From an uncultured Succiniclasticum sp. (GTDB lineage: Bacteria > Bacillota > Negativicutes > Acidaminococcales > Acidaminococcaceae), in the NCBI GenBank assembly GCA_900544275.1, contig UQUU01000013.1, forward strand, positions 1 to 42,825: a stretch of 42,825 nt of DNA, read 5' to 3'. Each line of letters begins with the position of its first letter. Position 1 is the stretch's first letter. Of the stretch, positions 24,863 to 32,934 are shown piece after piece. The notes beneath the pieces are model-generated. The model searched no databases and had not been told where the DNA came from. It saw only the letters and a list, made by a program, of their open reading frames with translations. The translations under genes were made by a program, and so were the position numbers.

Positions 24863-27394
24863 TTATTTTACATCAATCTGCCCGTTATGCAAGCAGATTT
24901 CCACTTTGTCGCCGCTTTGTATCTCTCCTTTGACGATTTTGTGGGACAGCACATTTTCTACGCTGTGCACGATCAGCCGTTTCAAAGGACGGGCGCCAAA
25001 CTGCGGGTCAAAGCCTTCTTTTGCCAGATAAGCCGCCGCTTCATCCGTGCAGGTCACTTTGATTTCCAACTGTTTTTCCACCCGGTCGGCCAATTCTTTC
25101 AGGATCAGTTTCACAATGTCCTTAATCTGTTCCGACTGCAATCCTTTAAAGGTCACAATATCGTCCACCCGGTTTAAAAATTCCGGACGGAAACGGGTCA
25201 GCAGCATCTGCCGTACTTCTTCTTTGCTCATCCTGTCTCCGGCTTCCATGATCTGCTGGCTGCCGATATTACTGGTCATGATGATCAGGGTATTCTTGAA
25301 GTCCACGCTGCGCCCCTGACCGTCGGTAAGCCGCCCGTCATCCAGTACCTGCAACAGGGCATTGAACACATCGGGATGCGCTTTTTCAACTTCATCAAAC
25401 AAAATGACCGAGTAAGGGTGACGCCGTACCGCTTCGGTAAGCTGCCCCCCCTCATCGTAGCCTACATAGCCGGGAGGCGCCCCGATCAGGCGGGATACCG
25501 TATGTTTTTCCATGTATTCGCTCATATCGATGCGGATCATGTTCTTCACATCATCAAAGAGAACTTCCGCCAGGGTTTTAGCCAGTTCGGTCTTACCTAC
25601 GCCGGTAGGTCCCAGGAAGATGAAAGAACCGATGGGGCGATTAGGATCTTTAATGCCGGCCCGGGCACGAATCACCGCATCCGCCACCGCTTTCACCGCC
25701 TCGTCCTGCCCGATCACATGCTCGTGCAGGGTTTCTTCCAGGTGCACCAGCTTATCCCGTTCCCCAGTGCCCAACCGCTGCACAGGGATCCCCGTCCAGG
25801 TACTTACCACCCGGGCAATGTCGTCTTCATCCACTTCTTCTTTCAACAGCGCATCTTCCGCGCCGCCTTTACTTTCCAGCTCCTGCAGTTGTTTCTGCAA
25901 TTCAGGCAAACGGCCGTACTTCAGTTCCGCCAGTTTGTTCAAATCGTAATCCCGTTCCGCTTTTTCCATTTCCTGCTTCACGGCGCCGATTTCCTGTTTT
26001 ACTTCCCGGACTTTGACGATTCCGGCTTTTTCCTGATCCCAACGCCGGATCAAAGCGGCGTTTTCTTCCCGCAGTTTCGCCAACTGCTCCTGCAGTTTTG
26101 CCAGACGGTCCGCCGTCGCAGGGTCATCTTCTTTTTTCAGGGCCTGTTCCTCAATTTCCAACTGCAGGATCTTGCGTTTGCTTTCATCGATCTCCGTCGG
26201 GGAAGAGTCGATTTCCGTCCGCAGACGGGCCGCCGCTTCATCCACCAGGTCGATGGCTTTATCCGGCAGGAAACGGTCGTTGATATAACGGCTGCTCATC
26301 ACTGCAGCAGCTACCAGCGCCGCATCTTTGATCCGGACGCCATGATGATTTTCATAACTGTCTTTCAAGCCGCGGAGAATGGAAATGGTATCCTCTACCC
26401 CCGGCTCATTCACCATGACCGGCTGGAAACGCCGTTCCAGCGCACTGTCTTTTTCAATATATTTGTGATATTCGTTCAGGGTAGTTGCCCCGATGCAGCG
26501 CAGTTCGCCCCGGGCCAGCATGGGTTTCAGAATGTTCCCCGCATCCATGGACCCTTCCGCCGCGCCGGCGCCTACCACCGTATGCAGTTCATCAATAAAC
26601 ATGATGATCTGCCCGGCGCTTTCCGACACCGCCTTCAAAACTTTTTTCAGCCGTTCTTCAAATTCGCCCCGGTATTTGGCCCCGGCCACCAGGGCAGCCA
26701 AATCCAGCGCATACAGGGTTTTATTTTTCAGCGATTCCGGCACATCCCCGTCCATAATGCGGCGGGCCAGGCCTTCTACAATAGCCGTTTTACCTACGCC
26801 GGGCTCCCCGATCAAAACCGGGTTGTTCTTTTTCCGGCGGCTTAAGATTTCAATGGTCCGGCGGATCTCGTCGTCCCGGCCGATGACCGGGTCCAGTTTT
26901 CCCGCCCGGGCTTTTTCCGTCAGATCCTGGCCATATTTTTCCAATAATTTTTTGCTTTCGTCATTAGCGGAGCTGTTCAGGTAGTGCTCGTACAATTTTT
27001 CAGCTTTGCCGCTGTCGATCCCATATTTTTTGAACAGATCCACCACATCCCGGGGGCCATCGCTGATCAGACTGCTGACCAGATGCCCCAACGTGATATT
27101 GCCCTGCCCGGCTTTTTGCGCCATGACCGCATTGACCCGGGCAAAGTCGGTACTCATCAAAAGCTGGCGATCCTGTCCTTTGACCGACGGGATACGGCTT
27201 ACCAACGCCCGGGCTTCTTTTTCAAAAGCAGCCTGATCCACATGGAAAGTTTTCAGCAAAAAGGCAAAAAATTCTTCGTGGCACACAGCGGCTAAAAGAT
27301 GCGCTCCCGTCACTTCCTGATTGTAGTTCATCACGGCCTGCTGCTGAGCCGCTTCCAGGACGCGTTTTACTTCTTCAGTGTAATTTTCATTCAT
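24863..27394 (-). CDS. clpB: ATP-dependent disaggregase ClpB
   Basis: The 843-residue AAA+ chaperone threads aggregated proteins through a hexameric ring, together with DnaK. It has an N-terminal Clp repeat domain, a first ATPase domain with Walker A GEPGVGKT at 196-203, the long middle coiled-coil domain (about 400-530, rich in E, K and Q) that separates ClpB from ClpC/ClpA, and a second ATPase domain with GPTGVGKTELAK near residue 600 and IRIDMSEYMEKHTVSRLIGAPPGYVGYDEGG. AAAGGAG precedes the ATG. It is monocistronic with its own terminator. No CIRCE lies in the 330 bases upstream, and no clear CtsR box is seen. Confidence 0.97.
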   Translation of the reverse strand: MNENYTEEVKRVLEAAQQQAVMNYNQEVTGAHLLAAVCHEEFFAFLLKTFHVDQAAFEKEARALVSRIPSVKGQDRQLLMSTDFARVNAVMAQKAGQGNITLGHLVSSLISDGPRDVVDLFKKYGIDSGKAEKLYEHYLNSSANDESKKLLEKYGQDLTEKARAGKLDPVIGRDDEIRRTIEILSRRKKNNPVLIGEPGVGKTAIVEGLARRIMDGDVPESLKNKTLYALDLAALVAGAKYRGEFEERLKKVLKAVSESAGQIIMFIDELHTVVGAGAAEGSMDAGNILKPMLARGELRCIGATTLNEYHKYIEKDSALERRFQPVMVNEPGVEDTISILRGLKDSYENHHGVRIKDAALVAAAVMSSRYINDRFLPDKAIDLVDEAAARLRTEIDSSPTEIDESKRKILQLEIEEQALKKEDDPATADRLAKLQEQLAKLREENAALIRRWDQEKAGIVKVREVKQEIGAVKQEMEKAERDYDLNKLAELKYGRLPELQKQLQELESKGGAEDALLKEEVDEDDIARVVSTWTGIPVQRLGTGERDKLVHLEETLHEHVIGQDEAVKAVADAVIRARAGIKDPNRPIGSFIFLGPTGVGKTELAKTLAEVLFDDVKNMIRIDMSEYMEKHTVSRLIGAPPGYVGYDEGGQLTEAVRRHPYSVILFDEVEKAHPDVFNALLQVLDDGRLTDGQGRSVDFKNTLIIMTSNIGSQQIMEAGDRMSKEEVRQMLLTRFRPEFLNRVDDIVTFKGLQSEQIKDIVKLILKELADRVEKQLEIKVTCTDEAAAYLAKEGFDPQFGARPLKRLIVHSVENVLSHKIVKGEIQSGDKVEICLHNGQIDVK

Positions 27395-27727
27395 AATCGT
27401 TCACTCCTTTACAGTTACTGCCTGCTGCCAAAATTTTTACATAATAATTTATATTCAGCAGGGATACTTACTCTTTTATCGAATATAATAGTGTATAATT
27501 GTTTTGATTGATTGACTTGTATTAATTGGTGGAATTGCACTTAAATTTAGTGGAATCATAATTGAATCTGATTCGTTGACACAGCAGGTGATTATTTTTG
27601 ATACCTTATCTGATACTTTTCTGATACCATACGGTAGGAAACTCTTATTCTCTGCAATTCTCTCAGTTTCATTTCTTGATGTATGATGCTTCTTTATTAG
27701 CGGTTTCTTTTTATGCGAGGTTTTATT
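27395..27727. other. Divergent spacer between clpB and the RMD1-like gene
   Basis: This AT-rich spacer should hold promoters for clpB (minus) and the next gene (plus). A TTGACA is seen on the plus strand at 27576-27581, but the -10 that should follow (TGATAC) is poor. Three copies of TGATAC start at 27599, 27611 and 27622, about one helical turn apart. No small gene or RNA is recognised. Confidence 0.45.
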
Positions 27728-28783
27728 ATGAGAACAAACATTATCGTTTACCGCCTTTTTGACGTGGCGGACGAAGTCAATCTGGATCAGGTACAGGCCC
27801 TTTGGTTAAGCCGCAACAAAATTGCTTCCCGTCTGCGCCTGGATCGTATTTCCACAAAATCCATCACCTTCCATGACCCCCCTGTTTTAGTGGAACTGGG
27901 TTCTCACGAGATGGAGATCGGCGCGAAGACTTATTTGGTGGAAGTAAAGGCCCGGATTCAGGATCTGGGGGTCATCTGCGTCATCTTTAATATTGCGCTG
28001 GATGAAGATATCACCTATGACGAATATCTGAAACTGGTGCTGGACACGGAAGAAATTCCGGATGAAAGCTTCCGGGATTTTCTCGACGCTACTCTGGAAA
28101 CCATCCGGCCGGCCTGCACCAACGAAAATGTTTCCGGTTATGACGAAGACTTTGTGGTCTATTACTTTCAGGATGCGATCCCCACAGACTGGGATATCGT
28201 GCCTTTCCTGCTGAAAGACCCGGCCCCTGTCAACGCAGACACCCGTGCTTCCACTCTTGCCAACCGTTTTTCTTATGCGGACGATGTGGCCTATCTGGCC
28301 TGGGACAGCGCCATAGTCTACGATCCCACCGGCAGTATGGACATTCCCGATTTGCTGGAATTTGCCAATGCTCAGTATCTGGAGCTGCGCTACTACGATA
28401 ATTTCCTGAACCATGCCATTGACAAAACCTACGATGTAATCGAAGACAAGGAAAGCGATGACAAAATCTCCATCTTCCGTCAGATGCGGGACGAGTTGCT
28501 GGAAACCATGGCTGATGTCAGCAGTTTGACCAGCAATATTACCAATTCACTGTTGGTCACGGAAGATATTTTCTATGCCAAAGTCTACACCCGCTATCTG
28601 GAACTGTTAAAGGCCTCCGTCTGGCAGGAAAACATCGAACTGAAAATGCAGGTCCTGCAACGCTGTTACAATATGCTGAATGAAGCGGTTTCCCGTCATC
28701 ATCTGGAAAAAGTCCGCAAATACAATACCGCACTGTTGGCCATTATCGTCGTGATCCTGCTGGGTATTGCCATATTTAAATAA
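27728..28783 (+). CDS. RMD1/DUF155-like protein with C-terminal membrane anchor
   Basis: The 351-residue protein resembles the DUF155 (RMD1/RMND1-like) family in outline: an N-terminal mixed alpha/beta domain, the helical segment LLEFANAQYLELRYYDNFLNHAIDKTYD, a region of repeated helices (YLELLKASVWQENIELKMQVLQRCYNMLNEAVSRHH) and one membrane segment at the extreme C-terminus (LLAIIVVILLGIAIF). Bacterial members have no settled role; the eukaryotic relatives are inner mitochondrial membrane proteins linked to translation. The ATG at 27728 is favoured because GCGAGG lies seven bases upstream. It has its own transcription unit. The family call is from pattern only. Confidence 0.6.
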   Translation: MRTNIIVYRLFDVADEVNLDQVQALWLSRNKIASRLRLDRISTKSITFHDPPVLVELGSHEMEIGAKTYLVEVKARIQDLGVICVIFNIALDEDITYDEYLKLVLDTEEIPDESFRDFLDATLETIRPACTNENVSGYDEDFVVYYFQDAIPTDWDIVPFLLKDPAPVNADTRASTLANRFSYADDVAYLAWDSAIVYDPTGSMDIPDLLEFANAQYLELRYYDNFLNHAIDKTYDVIEDKESDDKISIFRQMRDELLETMADVSSLTSNITNSLLVTEDIFYAKVYTRYLELLKASVWQENIELKMQVLQRCYNMLNEAVSRHHLEKVRKYNTALLAIIVVILLGIAIFK

Positions 28784-28880
28784 CAACAGGCTATTGAAAA
28801 TACCGGGCTGCCATGTCAGCACTCTTTCGACTGTGCGGACACTTGCTTCGGTGATGTGTCCGCAGCGTCCGGTCGTTACG

Positions 28881-28907
28881 TTAGCACTCTCCCCCTCTGA
28901 CTGCTAA
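28881..28907. promoter_or_regulatory. Orphan CIRCE-like operator (HrcA site)
   Basis: TTAGCACTC, nine bases, GACTGCTAA: 17 of 18 consensus positions match, the only change being the third base of the right arm. No heat-shock gene follows in either direction; a terminator stands 27 bases to the right. It could be a leftover of a lost heat-shock gene, or control a short untranslated transcript. Confidence 0.75.
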
Positions 28908-28933
28908 GACGAGAGGAAAAGAAAAGGCAGTAT

Positions 28934-28965
28934 AAGGAGCTCCTTTCCAGGAGCTCTTTTCTTTT
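28934..28965 (+). terminator. Strong rho-independent terminator
   Basis: GGAGCTCCT pairs with AGGAGCTCT across a TTCC loop, followed by TTTTCTTTT. It ends transcription of the RMD1-like gene about 150 bases upstream, or of any transcript starting at the orphan CIRCE. Confidence 0.9.
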
Positions 28966-29061
28966 GCCTAATCACATTATAACCGATAAAGTCAAAAAGT
29001 CAAAGGTTTTTTGCTTGTTTTTTTCCTGTTATTTTCATCTGCCGGCCAAGCCGAAAACGAC

Positions 29062-29067
29062 TATAAT
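29062..29067 (+). promoter_or_regulatory. Putative -10 box before the DUF2939-like gene
   Basis: A perfect TATAAT stands about 115 bases before the ATG at 29181. No consensus -35 hexamer is found at 16-18 bases. Confidence 0.45.
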
Positions 29068-29180
29068 AAGACCCGGTGACTATAAAAGTTTTTCTCCCCC
29101 TTGACAAAATAAAAAGCGGGATTAAAATTATCTCTGAAAATTATGTGAAACGAAGGTTTTTCCATCGGAAAGAGGTTTTT

Positions 29181-30242
29181 ATGATGTCTTTAAAAAAGGC
29201 GCTTTTAGGGGGCCTGGCAATAGCTATCACAGCCGCCTGTGCCTTTTACTACGGTTATTATACCCGTACGCCCCAATATATGTTGAAGCAGTTGATCCAG
29301 ACGGCAGCCGTGCGGGATGTGGCCTTTTATGATGCGCATTTTGACAGTGATAAGCTGTTTACCCGTTTATTTGATGAAAGCATTGAATGGGAATTCGGTT
29401 TACGGGGCAGCGATTCCGCCAGACAACCCGATTCGCAGCTAAAGCAATATTTTGCTTCCGTACGTGAACAGGTCCTGCCGATCATGAAGCAGAAAAGCCG
29501 CAACGCGATCCTCGCAGGCAAATGGAACAACGACCTGCCGGTAAACGACGTTTCCGGCGGCAGAGGTCTGCAGATCGCCGCCACCCTCGCTTCCCACTTA
29601 GGCATCTGCAACCTGTCGTTCCAGTCTTTGGGTGAAGTCACCTCAATTGACACACAGCGGGCTACGGCAACCCTCACCGTCTTTGACCGGCAGTTAAAAC
29701 AGGATCTGCCTTTGCAGCTGCACCTGGAAAAAACAGACGCAGGCTGGAAAGTCACGCATGTTGATAAACTGGAGCTTTATCTGAGTGCCCGTAAAAAAGC
29801 GGTCCAGCAAAAATTAGATGAATTAAACAAGCCGGTTACGGAAAAAATCGCGGCGGCTGTCACGGTGGAAAACGACGATCGGGAACTCCCTCAGTTTAAA
29901 GTAGTCGATGTACCCGGCCTGCCGCCTTCCGCCCAACTAAGCGGTGACTTTACGATTACCAATCGAGGCAGTCAGGATATTGTAAGTCTCTCCGGCGTCT
30001 TTGCCGTGAAAGATTCTTCCGATACGGTCCGTTTCCGGAACAGTTTTGAAGCCGAAAACATTCCCGCCGGCAAGTCGGTGCGTATACATAATCAATGGCC
30101 GCTGGACATGTATGTGCCCAGCCAAAGCATTTTAGCAACCAAACCGGACGAACCCCTCGCCGCAGTCATGAAGATTGAATATGTGATTTTTAAAGACGGA
30201 ACTTCCCTTTCCCTTCAGGATACCCTGACGGAAAGTAACTGA
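29181..30242 (+). CDS. DUF2939-like membrane-anchored protein
   Basis: The 353-residue protein has one N-terminal membrane segment (ALLGGLAIAITAACAFYYGYY) followed by TPQYMLKQLIQTAAVRDVAF and then YDAHFDSDKLFTRLFDE. This is the pattern of DUF2939-type envelope proteins, in which a short helix pair precedes a conserved Asp. The second half (about 230-345) looks like a beta-sandwich, with SAQLSGDFTITNRGSQDIVSLSGVFAVKD, possibly an extracellular adhesion or sensing fold. Function is unknown. The ATG at 29181 is preferred to the open frame from 29076 because AGAGG precedes it and it gives a proper signal anchor. Confidence 0.6.
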   Translation: MMSLKKALLGGLAIAITAACAFYYGYYTRTPQYMLKQLIQTAAVRDVAFYDAHFDSDKLFTRLFDESIEWEFGLRGSDSARQPDSQLKQYFASVREQVLPIMKQKSRNAILAGKWNNDLPVNDVSGGRGLQIAATLASHLGICNLSFQSLGEVTSIDTQRATATLTVFDRQLKQDLPLQLHLEKTDAGWKVTHVDKLELYLSARKKAVQQKLDELNKPVTEKIAAAVTVENDDRELPQFKVVDVPGLPPSAQLSGDFTITNRGSQDIVSLSGVFAVKDSSDTVRFRNSFEAENIPAGKSVRIHNQWPLDMYVPSQSILATKPDEPLAAVMKIEYVIFKDGTSLSLQDTLTESN

Positions 30243-30250
30243 GCTGCTTG

Positions 30251-30300
30251 ACCTGACTTCTTATTTCATTTTTCGTTTTAACTTTCCTGTCAGGTTCTTT
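30251..30300 (+). terminator. Weak terminator-like hairpin
   Basis: ACCTGAC (30251-30257) pairs with GTCAGGT (30289-30295) around a T-rich loop of about 31 bases, then TCTTTATTTTCTT. It lies just after the DUF2939-like gene and before the convergent CYTH-CHAD gene. Confidence 0.4.
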
Positions 30301-30344
30301 ATTTTCTTATTTCCTTTTTCTTATCTGCTTTCCCTTTGTTCATT

Positions 30345-31865
30345 TCATGCCAGCGTTTTCAACCATTTCTTAAACGCCTTACCCGCTTTCAGACTCTCCC
30401 GGGACCCTTCCGCAAACAACGCCCCTTTCAAATAGCCTGCCTGATGTGCAGCCGCCACAGATTTAAGCCCCATCAGTTCGGAAGGAACAGCCTGAGCCAA
30501 TGCGCATTTATCATTCCAAAAGGCCAGCGCTTTGCTCAGCTTCGCCAGCTTCTTACGTCCTTCCTTACCGCCGACCGTCAGGACCTCCGCTTCACTGGCT
30601 TTTTGCAGACAGGACACTTCCATATCCAGCTCCGCAACGATCAGATAGTCGGGAGCCGAATTGCGTTTACCCTTCATTTTATCTTTGACCTCGGCCGCCG
30701 TTTTGATTTTCTCCAGAATATCTTTTGTACGAACCTGCAAAAGCTGATCTCCCCGCAGGTATTCGTCCACCTTCCAATTGGCATTTTCCATCGCTGCCCA
30801 CAAGGAAAACACCACCGTAGAATAACGCCCCTGCAAAATACGCTGATGGATCCCTTCTCCCAACGTCCGCACCTGCTTTTGCAGCATACCGGTAAGCTTA
30901 TCTTCACTCCAGTGCTCTCCGCCGGTAGCATACAGGTCCAGCCAATAGCGCAGCAACGCCTTTGTCTCACGCAGTGTATATAAGTCCGCTAAGATCCGCC
31001 TCAGGTTCGCTTCCATGCCGGGCGTACCGGTAAGCATGGGGCGAAGCCAGAACAAGGTTTCTCTTATTTTTTCAAAATGCGGTAAAAAGATCGTATCCGC
31101 CTCAGACTGGAGCTTGCTGTGCATAAACACATTCTGCTCCTCTAAAATAGCGGTGCCGTAGCGATAAAATTGTTTTTGCGCTTCTTCCCGATAACTGTTG
31201 GTCCAATTTATATCCGAAGCAGATGTATCTTTGCGTAAAGGCAACTTATCCAACAGCGCCATGCCTCGGGCGTATTTACTGCGGGATTCGGAGAATACCG
31301 GCACGACTGCGGACAACTTGGTAGTGTAATCCAGCAGATCGCCCAAAGAGCCGGACTTTAACTCCAACTCCACCTCATAAATTGTTTCTTTTTTACCCCC
31401 GGCGCTGATGTAGCCTTCGTCTATGGACATTTCCACCAGCGTATCCTTTGTGATCTGCAGCAAGCGCAGGTCCCGTTCCACCCGCACCGAAAACAGCTTT
31501 TGAATCGCTGCCTTTTCAGGCAGATCAGACAGCGCTTCCGTCATCTCCGTTTCTGCAAAAACAGACAGGTCCGGCCGCCAGCTTTTTACCGGAGCATTAT
31601 ATTCCCGACGTTCCGTTAACGCTCCGGCCTCTGTTTTGCTCAACTTAACGGTAGCTTCAAACGTTTTTCCTTCCTGCCGAATACGATAGGCGATCCCCCT
31701 TTGCTGCAGCAAAAGTTCTTCCGTATCATAATAGGCATTGGTCAATTTCAGGGTCTTATGGCTGCCTTTTTTTACTTTTTTGACCACCAAATCAGAAGAC
31801 AGCAAGGTTTTAAGATCTTTTTTTGCCACCAGGAGCTTGATTTCCGTTTCCACGTTGTTGCCCAT
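30345..31865 (-). CDS. CYTH and CHAD domain protein (inorganic triphosphatase-like)
   Basis: The 506-residue protein has an N-terminal CYTH domain (about 1-210) with the ExExK motif at residues 6-10 (ETEIK), the charged tunnel segments AYYDTEELLLQQRGIAYRIRQEG and EVELELKSG, and a C-terminal CHAD domain (about 220-505), an alpha-helical module with conserved His and basic residues that binds polyphosphate. Proteins of this layout (E. coli YgiF) hydrolyse inorganic triphosphate and associate with polyphosphate granules. GGAGGAG precedes the start. It lies 47 bases after the VTT-family gene on the same strand and may share its transcript. Confidence 0.9.
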   Translation of the reverse strand: MGNNVETEIKLLVAKKDLKTLLSSDLVVKKVKKGSHKTLKLTNAYYDTEELLLQQRGIAYRIRQEGKTFEATVKLSKTEAGALTERREYNAPVKSWRPDLSVFAETEMTEALSDLPEKAAIQKLFSVRVERDLRLLQITKDTLVEMSIDEGYISAGGKKETIYEVELELKSGSLGDLLDYTTKLSAVVPVFSESRSKYARGMALLDKLPLRKDTSASDINWTNSYREEAQKQFYRYGTAILEEQNVFMHSKLQSEADTIFLPHFEKIRETLFWLRPMLTGTPGMEANLRRILADLYTLRETKALLRYWLDLYATGGEHWSEDKLTGMLQKQVRTLGEGIHQRILQGRYSTVVFSLWAAMENANWKVDEYLRGDQLLQVRTKDILEKIKTAAEVKDKMKGKRNSAPDYLIVAELDMEVSCLQKASEAEVLTVGGKEGRKKLAKLSKALAFWNDKCALAQAVPSELMGLKSVAAAHQAGYLKGALFAEGSRESLKAGKAFKKWLKTLA

Positions 31866-31912
31866 TCTGTTCTCCTCCCGTCAGATTCCCCTTTCCATTC
31901 AGCGCTTTTAAA

Positions 31913-32638
31913 TTATTTTGCTCCAACACTCATGCAAGCAGGCTTCCTGCCCAATAATTTTTTCCGTTCCCCGCCAAAATACCAGATTGCCAAAGGGATG
32001 CCAAACGCAGCCGCGGTTAACAGCAACGACCAGCCCCAACCCCCATTACTGCCTAACGAATCGCCTAACACATTGTAAGCAACTGCGCCGGGCAGCATGC
32101 CGAGCAAAGTGGTCAAAGCAAAAATGCGATACGACAGTCGGGTACAGCCGGCTACCATACTAATAACATCGTAAGGAAACAAGGGCACCGTTCGCAGCCA
32201 TAACATATGAACAAAGCTCTGCTCCGACTCGGATACATAAGTGTGAATACGCTTCCCCCAACGTCCTCCATGCAAGTGGAAAAAGGTAGAGCCGATGCCT
32301 GTCCGGGCCATAACGAACAACAATGTGGCACTGCCCAGACCGCCCAACAGCAGCAGCGGGATACCCCACTCAGGAGGGAATAAAATTCCCGCAGCCAGAT
32401 TCAGCAGCAATCCGGGAAACAAAAGTAAGGGACGCACAGTGTATAACGCTACATACACCAAAGGTCCCCACACACCAAAGCCCATCACCCATAGCCGTAT
32501 CTCCTCCACGGAATGAGGATGAAACACACCGGGCAGATAATATAAGCCGGCAATGACTGCGATATAAAAAATAAGCAATAAAAAGCGGCGCTGCTGCGCA
32601 ACAAAACGCAGGTGACTCCCGAATCCATGTATATTCAT
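31913..32638 (-). CDS. VTT-domain (TVP38/TMEM64, DedA-related) membrane protein
   Basis: This 241-residue inner-membrane protein has about six hydrophobic segments and the VTT-domain hallmarks: VYVALYTVRPLLLFPGLLLNLAAGILFPPEWGI and, later, FVHMLWLRTVPLFPYDVISMVAGCTRLSYRIFALTTLLGMLPGAVAYNVLG. Such proteins are thought to act as lipid scramblases or in membrane homeostasis; the TVP38 subgroup has no firm bacterial role. No strong ribosome site precedes the ATG at 32638. It stands about 50 bases upstream of the CYTH-CHAD gene. Confidence 0.85.
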   Translation of the reverse strand: MNIHGFGSHLRFVAQQRRFLLLIFYIAVIAGLYYLPGVFHPHSVEEIRLWVMGFGVWGPLVYVALYTVRPLLLFPGLLLNLAAGILFPPEWGIPLLLLGGLGSATLLFVMARTGIGSTFFHLHGGRWGKRIHTYVSESEQSFVHMLWLRTVPLFPYDVISMVAGCTRLSYRIFALTTLLGMLPGAVAYNVLGDSLGSNGGWGWSLLLTAAAFGIPLAIWYFGGERKKLLGRKPACMSVGAK

Positions 32639-32871
32639 ACTTTTATTCTACTGAATTTCAACAAGAAATTCAACCAGGGAAAACCGGCCACATATTACAC
32701 CATAGTGTCCCCCACCGATGATTACAGGTTTTGTTTATCTTTTTCCGTGGTAAAAGGAAAAAACAGCGGAGAACCCCCTGCTGTCCTTTTTAAAGAACAC
32801 ATTCAATTGTAGTAAAACCCCACATTTGACTCAGAGCCTTTAATTGTATTCCTCCAACATTTGATTTGGAA

Positions 32872-32906
32872 ATCAAAAAAGAGCGAAAGGCATTACTCTC
32901 TCGCTC
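32872..32906 (-). terminator. Terminator of the livKHMGF operon
   Basis: GAGCGA (32881-32886) pairs with TCGCTC (32901-32906) and is followed on the minus strand by a run of six T. A perfect palindrome, TTTGATTT and AAATCAAA, lies just beyond (32860-32877). It stands about 30 bases after livF. Confidence 0.8.
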
Positions 32907-32934
32907 GATATTTTGCTTATTCTGTTCTTGAGCC

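Larger units (their letters stand above)
28784..29180. other. Intergenic region with hairpin, orphan CIRCE and terminator
   Basis: No protein gene is seen. In order it holds a nine-base-pair hairpin (TGCGGACAC at 28834-28842 with GTGTCCGCA at 28856-28864), a near-perfect CIRCE (28881-28907), a strong rho-independent terminator (28934-28965), an 18-base motif shared with the groESL upstream region (28985-29002), and a TATAAT at 29062-29067 before the next gene. Confidence 0.7.

Noticed and set aside
25376..26845. Long 489-codon plus-strand frame opposite clpB
   Set aside because: It is the antisense shadow of clpB; its protein is rich in F, R and H with no recognisable domain.
28985..29005. 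Possible CtsR box (two GTCAAA words)
   Set aside because: The words are eight bases apart, whereas CtsR boxes need ten; kept only as an unexplained repeat.
32790..32934. Possible insertion-sequence end after livF (TGTGGGGTTTTACTACAATTG on the minus strand)
   Set aside because: It reminded me of an IS terminus, but no matching inverted end or transposase remnant was found.
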